From Gavia stellata (Eukaryota; Chordata; Aves; Gaviiformes; Gaviidae), in NCBI RefSeq assembly GCF_030936135.1, contig NC_082603.1, forward strand, positions 11,500,880 to 11,564,879: a DNA stretch of 64,000 bases, read 5' to 3'. Of this stretch, positions 52,511 to 64,000 are shown one piece after another (positions within the stretch are counted from its first letter, which is position 1; every line of letters starts with the position of its first letter). Both the position numbers and the translations under genes were made by a program. Under the pieces are notes generated by a model. It worked only from the letters and a program-made list of their open reading frames with translations. It searched no databases and was not told the DNA's origin.

Positions 52511-55500
52511 GGAATAGAAATGTTTCAATCCATACTAATAGGTTTTGTTTATTAGATATTTTAATGAAATTCTGGTGTCTTTGTTGGAATTGGGTTCTAC
52601 ATATGGCTAAAAGCAACTAGAAGGCTTACCCATAGAGGTAATGGAATGAATGAAGACAATTTTGTTCTTTGTTCTATAGTTTTATAAATTGCCTTGTTAT
52701 AAATTTGTTGTTGTTGTTTTAATAGCTTTGATACAATTTTATTTTCAAGAGTTTGAATCGGTAGAAGAAGAAAAACAAAATAAGAAGAAATATGATGTAG
52801 TGAGGAATGTAACTCTAGCTCACAAAAGCTTTCGTTTATAGTAATAAAGACTGGAGTTGTAATTAGTTTTTTGGAGTGTTTTTCACTCCAGCTGCACTAG
52901 ACAATACTATGACTTGTAGTTAATACATACAGACATGTCTACTTATTTTCCTTTGCATTGCAGCACATGTACTTCCCTAATTGGCAGCTTGCCATTTATA
53001 TTGTGGAAAACAAGATTGTGTTAGCAAGAGGGAGAGACTGAGATTTCAAACGTCTGCAGTGCACAAATATCTTAGTTGCATTAATGAAGGGAGAAGAGAT
53101 TTAAGTTTGAATTTAGTTATTTGGATCATAACGCAGTTAGAGCCTCCATAAGGCTAGCCATGAGTTACAAATAATCAAAGTCCAAGTGAAAACTCAGACT
53201 GCCCTTGCAAGGCTTCATATTAGGACCACCTGTTAGTTTCAGTTCTGGTGGTAGCTCTATGTAGATATCCAGCAAGAGTAGATACATTCAATAAAGCCAC
53301 TTAATGCTGAAACATAAATCAAACTGCTGAGATACTCCTCCCCCCCCCCCATGCAGAATAGATTAGTGAAGGCGTTCTACTTTTTATGAAGCTAAACATC
53401 ATAGGTAGGAGCAAGATGATTGAATACAATGTTCTAGAAAATAAATACTCCTTTACTCCATTCAAGAACTAAAAAATTACCATTAATATCTCACACTTTC
53501 TCACAAATCAAAGAACAACTGATGTAGTAACAAGAGTTGTATCAGGCACTGTATTTCTGCCCTCTTAAATGGATGTATTGCTAAACTTCTTGAGGATCAT
53601 TTGACACCAAGTTTGTGTTGTCTAGCTACGCCAGCATGGTATAACTTGCAGTAAAGCATTTGAATGAATTCTATTTGGAAATTCTTGCTACATCTTCAAA
53701 TTTCTCTTGCTACATCTTAAGTGAAACTCATCACAAGTAGAACCAACTGTAACTCTAGGTCTTGTTTGAGAAGTCACGCATATCCGTTATAAAAAGTCAA
53801 GTTGTGCAAAATGCTTTTATGGAACCAAGAAGGTTTAATCAACTGCCTAAATTCTAGAAGACAGGATTTTCTTTAGTTGTTCTTTTTAAGCAAGGATCTT
53901 GTATGCTTTTCATGTCTTAAGGCCAGAGAAATCTAAAATCTTAAAAGTGCTTTCAGGCGGACTCAGCTTAGGACTTCAGTTTCCTGAAGTTCCTTTTGTC
54001 AGTGTCCCTTTTTGTTTAGTGCATGCAAGTGCTTGTAGCAATTCAGGTGTTACAGATGATGGAGGGAGGTACCTAACATTTTCTATGTTAATAATTACAG
54101 ACAGAAAGTATTGTGTATTTTGGAGACTCTGTGCCTGCCAACATAAGGGACTGAATTAATAGGTTTTGAGTACTCAAACAATGCCTTTCTAGACAGAGTA
54201 CTGGAATTAGACTAATAGACTCTGAAGAATTTCTGACACGGGCTGTCTGCTATAGCTTGCATAAACCTGTGCTGAATGAGTACTGAACCAGAATTACTTG
54301 AAAAGAGTTGATAGAAGTATTGTCAAATTAAACAATTGTCTTAGTTCTGTAAAACCAAGATCGTCATCAATGAACATAGTCACTAGTATATTAATGACTT
54401 AATCGTTACATATTATAGGAACGGTGGGACACTATATTAAAAAGAGCAAAGTGCGATCATCTCTATTCCAATCTTGCATTTTATACTTCTTACCATGAAT
54501 TAGGGAGTTCAGTAGCTTTCCTGCTGTAATCAGCTAGAGGTGACACTGCTGAATCCTTATAATCCACTGGTTTAACAATCTATATGATCTTCATAGGTTT
54601 AAATAAAATCTCCAACTGACACAGCAAAGTTGGGTTGAAGGTTAGCTATGAACTTATCCAGTTCCTCCCACAAGGAACTAATTTGCTTCCATAAAGTAAA
54701 CTGGAGCATGTTTCTTCCTCCTTTGCCCCTTCTGTTTCCAAATACAGTAGTCCCGGTCCTCTAGATAGGTTTTGTCAACTGAAACAACGCAGCGGGATAA
54801 ACAAATTTTCCAGACAATGCGAGGTGATCTTTTAAACATCATCAGTAGTCTCTTAAATACTTTTGATTTAGGTGTTGGTGTGAAAATCCTGATGTCATGC
54901 GATCCACTTTACTTTTCTTGCCCGCTTTTTATCTAACCTCACCCTGTGAGCTGGCTGGTAATTATGGTGACACTAAAGAAAGGATACATTTCAACAGAGT
55001 TCAGTAAAAGTTGGATGGTGTAATTTAATCTCCTTTTTCAGCTTCCTCAGAATTCTCTTTGTCTTTTCTCATCAGCCAAATCTATAATGTCTTGTTACAC
55101 AGCTCTGATTCTGGCTTCACAGTTTTGAGAATAAACTAGTCCCTCTTCCTGGTCCAGTTCCAGGGATTTCTGATGAGAAATCAAATCTTTTAGAATCTTA
55201 TCTCTAAAAATAAAATGTGAGTTGAGATTCAGCAATCTGATTTAAAAATGACATGATCACACACATTGTGTAAATTTTAAAGCATGTTTGCCCTGATCCA
55301 TTCCGCTAAAAAGATGTTTCTCTCCCAAATATCTGTATTTACTTCCCCATCTTCTTGCCCTAGCAGGTAAAATCCATTCACTTTCCCAAGTGCTCAAATG
55401 AAGCAATCTAATTTTATGAGGCGGCTAAAAGGACTGCTGGCAAATACTTAAATACCTGCTTACATTTGAAGTTTCTATGATTCTCTTTCAGTCTGAAATC

Positions 55501-58500
55501 AGTTCTATTAACTTTTCATAACAAGCCACTTATTGAAGATTTGCTTCTATTAGGGATCCTTTAATAAATACAGAAAACACCTGTTAAGATCAGTGTTACA
55601 GGACAATGGGTCAATCATCTTTATGAAGAAATAAATGCAAAAGGTGTTTGATTAAGAAATGTTATTAACTGAAATTTTAATTTTTATTCAAGAGGAGAGA
55701 GAAATGAGATGTTCTTTCAGCATCACTAAAACAGATTAGTGCTGGTCTGTTGAAGAAAACGCTCACTGTTTTGAAGAGAGACTCTGTAGATGTTGTTAAC
55801 CTCAGTGAAAGGTAGAGCTACCAGCTCTGGAAGGCAAAGGTGCCTAACTTCCATTTGCCTCATAGCAAACTTCTGTGTTTGTTTTTAAGTAATCTGGAAG
55901 TAATTTGAGGATCAAAATAATAAGTATTCTCAAGAAAAAGTCTGTCTTAATGTTGCTTTTCACTGCCATATTTAGGAAATGTGTTCTTGATTTATCAAGT
56001 TAGGTATTATGATAGGAAGGAATGGGAATGGCACTGTATGAGGGAGACGTTGTCTGCCTGTCGTTCTTAGAATAAGATAAAATGTGAGACTTTTCTGAGG
56101 CTATGGGAAATAAGTTTTCAGTATGTGAAATGTTTTGGCTTTTAACGAAAAGGTTGAGCTCTACAGTGCCACCATCTTTTAAAGATTAAATCCACATGGC
56201 ACTATATGGAATACAATATCCATTGTTCATACTTCTTGAATGACTTGGAATCATGTGTTAACATGATGAAACCAGATGGGATGTTCAAACACTAAACTCC
56301 ATTCAGTGCTAGCCAGATGTCTTTCCTGGAGAATGGGGGAGGGATCCTCCAAATAGCAATTTCAGAAAAGATATTAACTGTCAAATTTTGAGCAATTGAA
56401 CTGTCAAATTTTGAGGAATTGATTCAAGTGATAAATATGCTCTACTGGTTATTCAGTAATTGCTTATCTGCTTTCAGGTGAGCTTAACCTGATCTCATCT
56501 TAGCTCCTGGCTTCAGATGTGGATGTATCATCTGATCCAAAAAATGTTTATTTTTTTACCCCCAACTTAAATGAGTAAGTAAAACTAATTTGGCAAGTAC
56601 ACTGGGAGATACAGGGTTTGTTTCTGTGGCTCAAATAGCATCTTAAAAAAAAAAAAAAAATGAAAAAAGAGGGCAGTAGAGAACAAAGTCAAAGGCAAGC
56701 TGTGGAACGTAGCACTAAATTAAAAAAAAAAAAGTTTGCCAAATGGTTAGCAGTCACTCCGAAAGGTTGTATCTCTAAATTAGATTAACAAATGTTTCTG
56801 TAATGAGCCAGCTATATGTGTAGTTATGTTTGAAGAAAATGCATGGTTATCTTCTTATGTCTTAAAAAACAAACCAATCCAAAGACTCTTCAGTTATGCT
56901 ACCTTTGACCCTTACACAAATTCCACTACAGTGGGCTTGCAGCAGTGTGGAGAGACTGTAAATATGTTCAGACAGCTGGCACAGTCTGAGGCCTTCTTAG
57001 GAAATGGAAAACAATACAGAAGGACTTAATTCAGAAATAGTCTCATATAATGAAGAATGCCCAATGTCTTTCAGATATGCCTTTTTCAGTGAATCTTATT
57101 GCTTGTCACAAAATAAAGTATGAGTTTTCAAACAGAACAATTGAGAAGTGGGTCTCCCCCACATTTCTTTCATGCTATGTTAACCTCACTTATTTTACAT
57201 TTGTGCAGTAGAAGAAATGCCAGCCAAGTTAAGCTTCTAAATTTAAAAATACTGGATGACAAATCTTTGGTGAGGAGGGATGCACAATTCTAGTCTTCAC
57301 TTTGATTGCCACCTTCTGTTGTAGAGAGCTAAGGAAAAAAGGAGCAGGAAGCTCATTAAGATCTTGTAGCCAAAGGCCACAACCCCCTCTCCCATAAAAG
57401 TCTCAAATTTTCTTGACTGCCTGCTCTCCCTTTGCAATGTCCAAAACACACAGTGAATCCTGAGGGCATCCAGCAGGAAATCATTGCTGTCTGTTCTGTA
57501 TAAATTCCAAAGAAGGGAAGAAAAGGACAGGACACAAGCACAGCATAGTGTGTTACCCAGCAGAGAGGCATTGGAGGAGAACATAGTAGAGTAGTCGGTC
57601 TTAGTACAACAAAAAGTTTGTGAATTCAGCCAAGTCCCTCTGGTGATTTCAATTGTCTTGATGTTCTCATAATCTGTGTATGCAAGGCATCGGGCTCCTT
57701 CTGCCAGGGGTGTGTTGGAAACACATGATGGAGTCCTAATCTATTGAAGCCTGCTGGGATGATGCTCAATGTGATCCCCTGTGCTAGTTGCTACAAAATG
57801 ACCTGCATGGGTACAGGTGTGTTGCCATACCCTTTGGGGAACCAACTCAAACAGTTATGCAACCAAGAAATATATTCATGAACTTGATGCGCATTCAGTG
57901 TTAGTCCCTGTTTCTTTTGACCTATTTCTTTCTTAAAGTTCAGGAGTTTTTGTATTGTACAAACTTAAACCAGTCTTTCAGCAAAAAAGTTCTTAATTCC
58001 CCTTTGAAAAGGAAATGAACTTTATTAGCTTTTTAAGTAACTCAGGTTTCACTTCCTTCATTAACATGACCAATAGATTTTAGTATTTTTTTCATGGAAA
58101 AGTTCTTAAGTTACCCAAATTTTGTCACTGAGCCTGAAAAATTCAGCTAGAATACTGGTACTGATAGAATAGTCATGATGAATGACTCTCTAAATGAAGT
58201 TATATAAACTTTATTCCCCAAATATATGTACAAAACTGTCAGAGGATATTGGTTAGAGGGATCTTTTTTCCACTTTTTTTAACAATGTGTTTTGTAGAAT
58301 TGAAATGTGGATTTAACGATAAAATAAATCAGTAAAACTTAATAATAAACAAATAAAACTAAAAAATAAAGTACATGAGTCACCAATGAAGTGAGGGAAA
58401 AGGAAGCTTGGATTTAGAAACAAAATGTCAGATGAATCCCACAGATTGAAGTAACCATGTGCCGTATTCTAACTTACTGAAATTTCATGAGACAATGCTT

Positions 58501-61500
58501 GCTTTACCATCCTATTTTGTGATTTGAGGAAACTTGTCTCTAATTTTGTAAGTAGGAAAATTATGGAAGACTAATCAGATTGCAAGCTAGTTATTTATTG
58601 GAGGTTTCCACTGATAATGAAAATGTAGATTTGAAGTCCTGATCTTTCTTGTGTCAATTTAATAAAAATATGTATGTCTTTGAAAATTAACTGCCCCACA
58701 AAAAGGCACAATTTTACTTGCATTTATGCTCTTAAGTAAAATAAAAATCTCATCTTATCTAGAGTAACTTTTTCATGCTTATGGCAACCAGTTCCAATTT
58801 CTACATCTTTAAATCTTACACGCTATTTGCAGAGGAATACAGCAATTTAAGGCAGAGTAGTTTAAAGAAGCAGGTTGGTTGGGGTAGAAGAGATGGGTGA
58901 GAAGCAGCTCACCAGCAAAGTAGCCCACCAGTGAATGGATTTCAAAAGGGGAATCTGTCTCTAGTTTTAGAATTCTGTGAACTGATGCTCTGGTGCACAC
59001 TTGAGCTCTGATCCTGACTGTGCACAGCATCTGGAAGGAAGGATTTCTTTTCTTCCATGTCTCTGATATATTAGGAGTCATTTAAGTGTTATGCAAGACC
59101 CGAAGTATTATATAAGAATTACAGAAGGAGACACCTGTTTTTTTGTTATGGCTTGTTTCAACTGACATGGAAAAGGACTTTAAAACCAAGCACAATTCAA
59201 AGATGGTTTGCTTTATTTCGCTTTTTTTCAGGTAAAATGTGTAGTGAATGCATTAGGAATGATTGTAAGTTAGAGGATGAGGGAAATATGTATTCGCAGA
59301 AAAAGCAGGTTCAATGGACAATTTCCTGTATTGTAGGTGCACTTACTGCATGAGGAAGGGACTGATAATTCATAAGGGTAAATGAATCAAGACACAAGAA
59401 TAGTGTCCTACTTGTACCACGCTATTTTTTTCTGCAGATTTGGTATGGTGTGTAACAATTGTAACAAATCAGTTTAGAATTTACAGAGAATAAGTTTTAT
59501 ATGAGTCTTCTCTGAAAGACATGATTTTGATGTTCCAAAATAGCAGAAGACTAAATGAATTTATATTTTTGGTTACCTATTTTCTCTACTTAAATTAGAA
59601 ACTTGCCTAATTTCAGTTTTATTCAATTTTATACTTGCAAATCATTGTAAAATCAGTCATTTACAAACATTACAAGAACTTAATCTCAGGTTGCAGTCCT
59701 GAAAAAAATTCATGGTAGCCACCTAAAGCAAGACAAATGAAACGACTTTTTCCAGACAAAGGATTCTGAAGTTTTGTAAGTGTAAGTACCCCAAATAGCT
59801 GCTTCCACTGATACATAGCAACTTCAAAAGTTATGATCTTGATGAGACAGTAGGAGAAAACAGTGTGAAAAATTACTTCATTCTGTTTATTTCAAGTTCA
59901 ACTCTTCAATACTCTTTCCTTCACAGAAGCAATGTCTGTTTTCAGTCTATAGAAGTAGTTGAATTCTCAGCTGTGCACAAAAATACAATTATGACAAGTA
60001 CACTTGACCTTCAGTGAAATTAAGGAGAGTACCACCTGTACTAAATATGTCTTGTAAACAGTGTAAGGAGCAAAGGGATACAGTGTGGCTAGAAATCAAA
60101 TCCAGTTGCATAGCTTACGACAATATAACATTTTGTGTTGCTTTAAAGTTTTGACTTCTAATTGTACCCTACTCTTAAACAAGGAGTGTTGATGAGTTGT
60201 TAGCAGCTGCACTGTGAGCAGGAGCATTCTTTGTGCTGAGATAAAGCTGCCAGCTCTAGAAATAATCTGTCATGCAATAGACAACTTTTCTTTTTTTTTT
60301 TTTTTCCCCCCTTGATTCTCTTGTAGTCCAAATGTTACAAATGAAATCAAAGAACATAAGAAATCTGTTTCAGGGCACTTCCCAGAATAGTTTGATCCCT
60401 TGACCTGTGCCTACTCCTAGAATAAACTAGTATAGTAAAATTGATGTTTTGTTTTAAAGAAAAAAACTCCTCCAAAACTGAACCCCTTAGACCTATCTAG
60501 ATAATTAAGATGGCCTAAATTTGTTTATATATAGATGCCATAGAGAAACCACAAAATACTCTTTTAGAAAGACACTTCATACTGCAGGCTGCTTGTCATA
60601 TCTGAAAGACAATCCAGTAAAATAAATGCTTTAATCCAGATCTAAACACATCTCTGTCATGGAAGTTCCCTAAATGTAAACCCTCATCAGACTTCTTTTT
60701 ATGCAAGTCTCACCTTGATGTAATGCCGTACCTAGAAGAGGTGTTAGCCTGGGTTATTTTTGCTAGACAATTCTGACTAGTAAAGTTCTCCATGAAGACT
60801 ACCTTCCACTGTTCACCTCTTTTCAACCAATCCTTTTCCTCTTTTCTTTTTCTTCAGCTTAATGAACATTTTGCAGCATCGCTCAGAGAGGAAGGAATGT
60901 GGGGGAAGTCAGTTATTTAAAGCTTTTAAATGTCTAAATCATAATTTCTAAATTCTTTTAGGCGTAGTTCGCTGGTATAGATCACAAAGTGCAGGAAACA
61001 TGTACCAGACAGTCTTGTATTTCCAGTAAGCTTTATACTGCAGTTGTACAGAGTGCATTTTAGTAGACCATATCATAAGGTGGTGAACTTATGGGTCTTA
61101 AATGCCAGCTCTACATCTGAAGAAGCCATCAGTCCTGGAGCATAATATGAATGGGGAAAATGGGTTCCTTGCCTACGGTGGCAGGAAATGCCTATGGTAG
61201 GCTTTTTGGAAAGAACATGAAATCTGTAATGGTCTTGAAGATGTCGGTACCCAGCTCATACTTTCTCCCTGGCAAAGTCAAATTGCAAGCCCACAAAAAT
61301 CTTAGCAACCATCTACTAAATATAAGGCATAGATGAATAAACATGACATATGTGTGTGCCATCTTTTATATTATCTCCATCACTGACAATTGTAGAATTT
61401 ATAGCATGTCATATTTAATATACATTTAACTACACTACTTATTTCTGTAAATCAAAATTGGAATTATACACACCTTATGTAGTTTAGCTCTTTTTATTAT

Positions 61501-61701
61501 TAGTCTGTAAAACTGTTGTGCTTTTCTTTAAAATTTGTATCAGTCCAATATAATTAATAACTGTATAAGAAATCAATTAATTTCTGAGGAAAATCAGCTG
61601 AAGTGCCTTGGCTGTTTTGTAGCAATGGGTTCTGGTTTTGTCTCCCATTTCCATAGCAAAAAGAACTAATTTAAGGGAGATCAACAGCGTTGCCAGCATA
61701 C
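52511..61701. other. non-coding DNA with short tandem repeats and homopolymers
   Basis: No gene recognised. It contains a C11 run at 53340-53350, a 14-bp repeat TCTTGCTACATCTT at 53683 and 53705, the tandem duplication at 56376-56421, A runs near 56645 and 56720, an AT-rich patch at 58310-58375, and T15 followed by C6 at 60291-60311. Confidence 0.55.
56376..56421. repeat. 23-bp tandem duplication
   Basis: Two 23-bp copies of AACTGTCAAATTTTGAG plus SAATTG (56376-56398 and 56399-56421), differing at one base. Confidence 0.85.
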
Positions 61702-61746
61702 GTTGCATACTCCTGCTATAATTCGGAGTGCCTGGGAGTATGCAAC
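61702..61746. other. perfect 12-bp inverted repeat
   Basis: GTTGCATACTCC (61702-61713) is the exact complement of GGAGTATGCAAC (61735-61746), with a 21-nt loop that itself holds a second GGAGT. The 45-nt total is short for a microRNA precursor. Function unknown. Confidence 0.6.
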
Positions 61747-64000
61747 AGGAATTTAAACTTAATCATGTATCTTGTTATATAGAATTACACAAATGGCATA
61801 CCCTTACAAAGAAGCTCTTGTTTTTATTAATATAACACAGTAATAACTAACAAGGGAAAATGCATAAACCAAATAATTGTGTGTACTTAAGATAAAAAAA
61901 AATGTGCTAAGCCTTGATATTGGGGGGGTGTAACGGATGTTGTTGTGTAAAATGCTCTGTGCACTTTGCAGCGTGTGAAACCTGCACAAACTTTCCAATA
62001 ATGTTAAAGCACTTGCAAAAATGTTGCACCTGGAGCAGGGAGGAGTGAAGAGGGCAAAGGTCAGCATTAGGCATTAAGACACTGACTAAACAGACTTTAC
62101 ACTCGGTGAAAAGTCCAGACAACCCCTGCAGTGTCATCTTACAACTCTGGTTTTCTTCTTTTCAGGACATAGTAATCCATAAATACACTCAAGTCACCAG
62201 CAGCTTGGCTCTTCCCCCCCTTTTCCCCCTTTTTAACTCTCCTTTCATTTTTAATTCTTACATAAAGATCTGAAATTTTAACCCTTTCTGTGTCTTTTAA
62301 TCAACCTTGGGAACCGCTTTTCTTCACTGTTGTCATTCACTAGACTTCTCATCTTTTTAAACCCTCTTTTTTACAAATTATTCTCTTAGAAAAGTGGTTT
62401 CAAATGAACTAAAAAATAATGCCTGAAAACAGTAGCACAAACTCAGTTTATGGGTAAGATGCTCTGGGAAATTATCAGATTTTTATTTCTAAAAACCACC
62501 AGTTATCAAACTCAGTAAACAACTTAAATGCATCCTTTTTTCTGAAGCTTCTTAACCAGAGACTTTATGTAAAATATTTCATGGGATGTAGTATAAAATT
62601 TTTTTTACAGTTTCTTCTGAGCTTATTTGTTTGGATAGATGAAACCAGCTTCAACTGGGATGCTGCAAGAAAATAATCATCTTGCTTGCCATTGTTGGCT
62701 TTTTAATCAAAGAAACAAACAAAAAAACCCCACCCTCTCATCAATTATTTCTCTAAACCGGAAAAATGTAGAGGTAAAACACAAAGAGGTGTTTGTACTT
62801 TTATTGTACATTTAAGTCTTTCAGTTTGCATCTATTACACTTATGAGCTGAAATCATGAGACCAAACCAATTTTAATAATTTTATCTGATCCCATTATCC
62901 ACGTCCCATGGCTTAAGAGACTGGATAGACTCCTGATACTAGTCTGGAGCCTTGATAGTAAAAATAGGCTGGTGAAATATAGCCCATCAATTGCACATAA
63001 CTCTGCACATTTTGCTGAGTTTCTCTCCTTGTTCTGAGCTGTACTTCCATGCAGGATATTTCCCTCTTGTCTGCTTCTCGCTACCCCAACCCTTCTGCAA
63101 ACCCACCAAGATGACCAGCAGATCTGCCACATTGCCTTTTTCTTTATTAATTTTTACAAATCCTAAACAGCACTGACAAAAGATACCTGAAAGTTTGACT
63201 ATTTATTTCATACTGTGCATGAATATTGATTAAAAGAAACATTCAGCAGAAAATGATTTTTTTTCTTTCCTACAGAGATCCCTCATATTTGTTCATGGAG
63301 GGAAAACAGTTTTCAGTTCTATGTATGTGCTTGTCATTTCAGTTACTCATAAAATGGCGGCCTGAAAAAAAATCTTCTGTGAAATCTCATGATCATCTTC
63401 AGGCCCACTGGTTTCTGTTCCTGTGCAGTGATTTTTAGAGTTGCTGCCCAAGGGTTGCTAACTCTCTCTGTTCAATGGTGGGAATCAAAGAATCATCAAT
63501 AGAAACAGAAAAGTGAAACCGGGAGTACAATTTAATGACCACCAGCGAAGGGGGCTAACCCAGCAAAGGTATTTACTTCTTGTGGCAAAGGGTTCTGTAG
63601 AAATTAAAGACCTATTTCAGCACAATGCTTTAAACATGTGCTGAACTTTGAGCATGGAAGTGGTTTGCTAGATCACCTTCAGGCTTTAGAAGTAAGAATA
63701 CGCTCAGTGTCGTTACAAGATCAGATCCTTGGTGCACAAGTACTGGAGGTGGTAAATGTCAAGGGCTCAGGTTTGGTACTTCTGGTCATGCAGTGCAGCA
63801 TTTTAGCCTGTAGTTAGTCTCACTGGTACCATGGGACAGTCTGTTAAATAAGCAGTTATTCTACAGGAGTTAGCATTTTAGTGTCAGGCCCTGTATGATA
63901 GCAGTTTATGTTGCATATAGAGCATCATTGCAGATGGAGTAGTATCTTCTGTTTACCTTATATTCTGATGCTTTGTTGTATGTTGGCAAAAAATAAAAAG
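61747..64000. other. non-coding DNA to the window end
   Basis: No gene recognised. A polypyrimidine tract (runs of C and T) lies at about 62208-62260. Open frames are 92 codons or fewer. Confidence 0.55.

Noticed and set aside
1..64000. CRISPR arrays, tRNA or rRNA genes, bacterial operons, endogenous retroviral genes
   Set aside because: No regularly spaced repeats, no cloverleaf or rRNA motifs, and no retroviral protein signature in any listed open frame.

Overview
The window looks like AT-rich, mostly non-coding nuclear DNA from a bird. The bird call rests on two CR1 LINE remnants with the typical avian 3' end (one about 450 bp, one about 130 bp), low overall repeat content and a scatter of very old MIR-like and palindromic amniote repeats. 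No bacterial, phage or plasmid feature is present. No open reading frame exceeds about 150 codons, none resembles a protein family I recognise, and none is joined to convincing coding exons.

The one firmly recognised locus is a microRNA cluster on the minus strand at about 7.53-7.81 kb. mir-181a-1 lies upstream at 7709-7803 and mir-181b-1 downstream at 7532-7620. Both 5p and 3p mature sequences are intact. The flanking arms match mir-181a-1 and mir-181b-1 rather than the paralogous mir-181a-2/b-2 cluster. In human this cluster lies between PTPRC and NR5A2, inside the long non-coding host gene MIR181A1HG, so this window is probably the avian counterpart of that intergenic interval. Neither protein gene is seen here. 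A 74-nt candidate exon (7927-8000), an 84-nt candidate intron and a second good splice acceptor just upstream of mir-181a-1 suggest how the primary transcript may be built.

Layout: 1-6.9 kb is downstream flank, with a strong 20-bp-stem hairpin near the left edge (148-238), one palindromic repeat and one MIR-like fragment. 6.9-8.0 kb holds the microRNA cluster, a possible pri-miRNA 3' end and the candidate exon. 8-33.5 kb is transcript-upstream non-coding DNA with a palindromic repeat carrying a CRE-like core (11.3 kb), a triple kB-like motif (23.67 kb), three MIR-like fragments and an old CR1 (27.0 kb). The main CR1 is at 33.5-33.9 kb. 34-64 kb is non-coding with short tandem duplications, homopolymers, a GC-richer block at 43.7 kb, a third palindromic repeat at 46.7 kb and two small hairpins.

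Functionally, the two microRNAs share one seed (ACAUUCA) and would be co-transcribed from one minus-strand primary transcript. The DNA at higher coordinates is then the expected place for host exons and enhancers. I could not locate the host promoter; no CpG island is evident.
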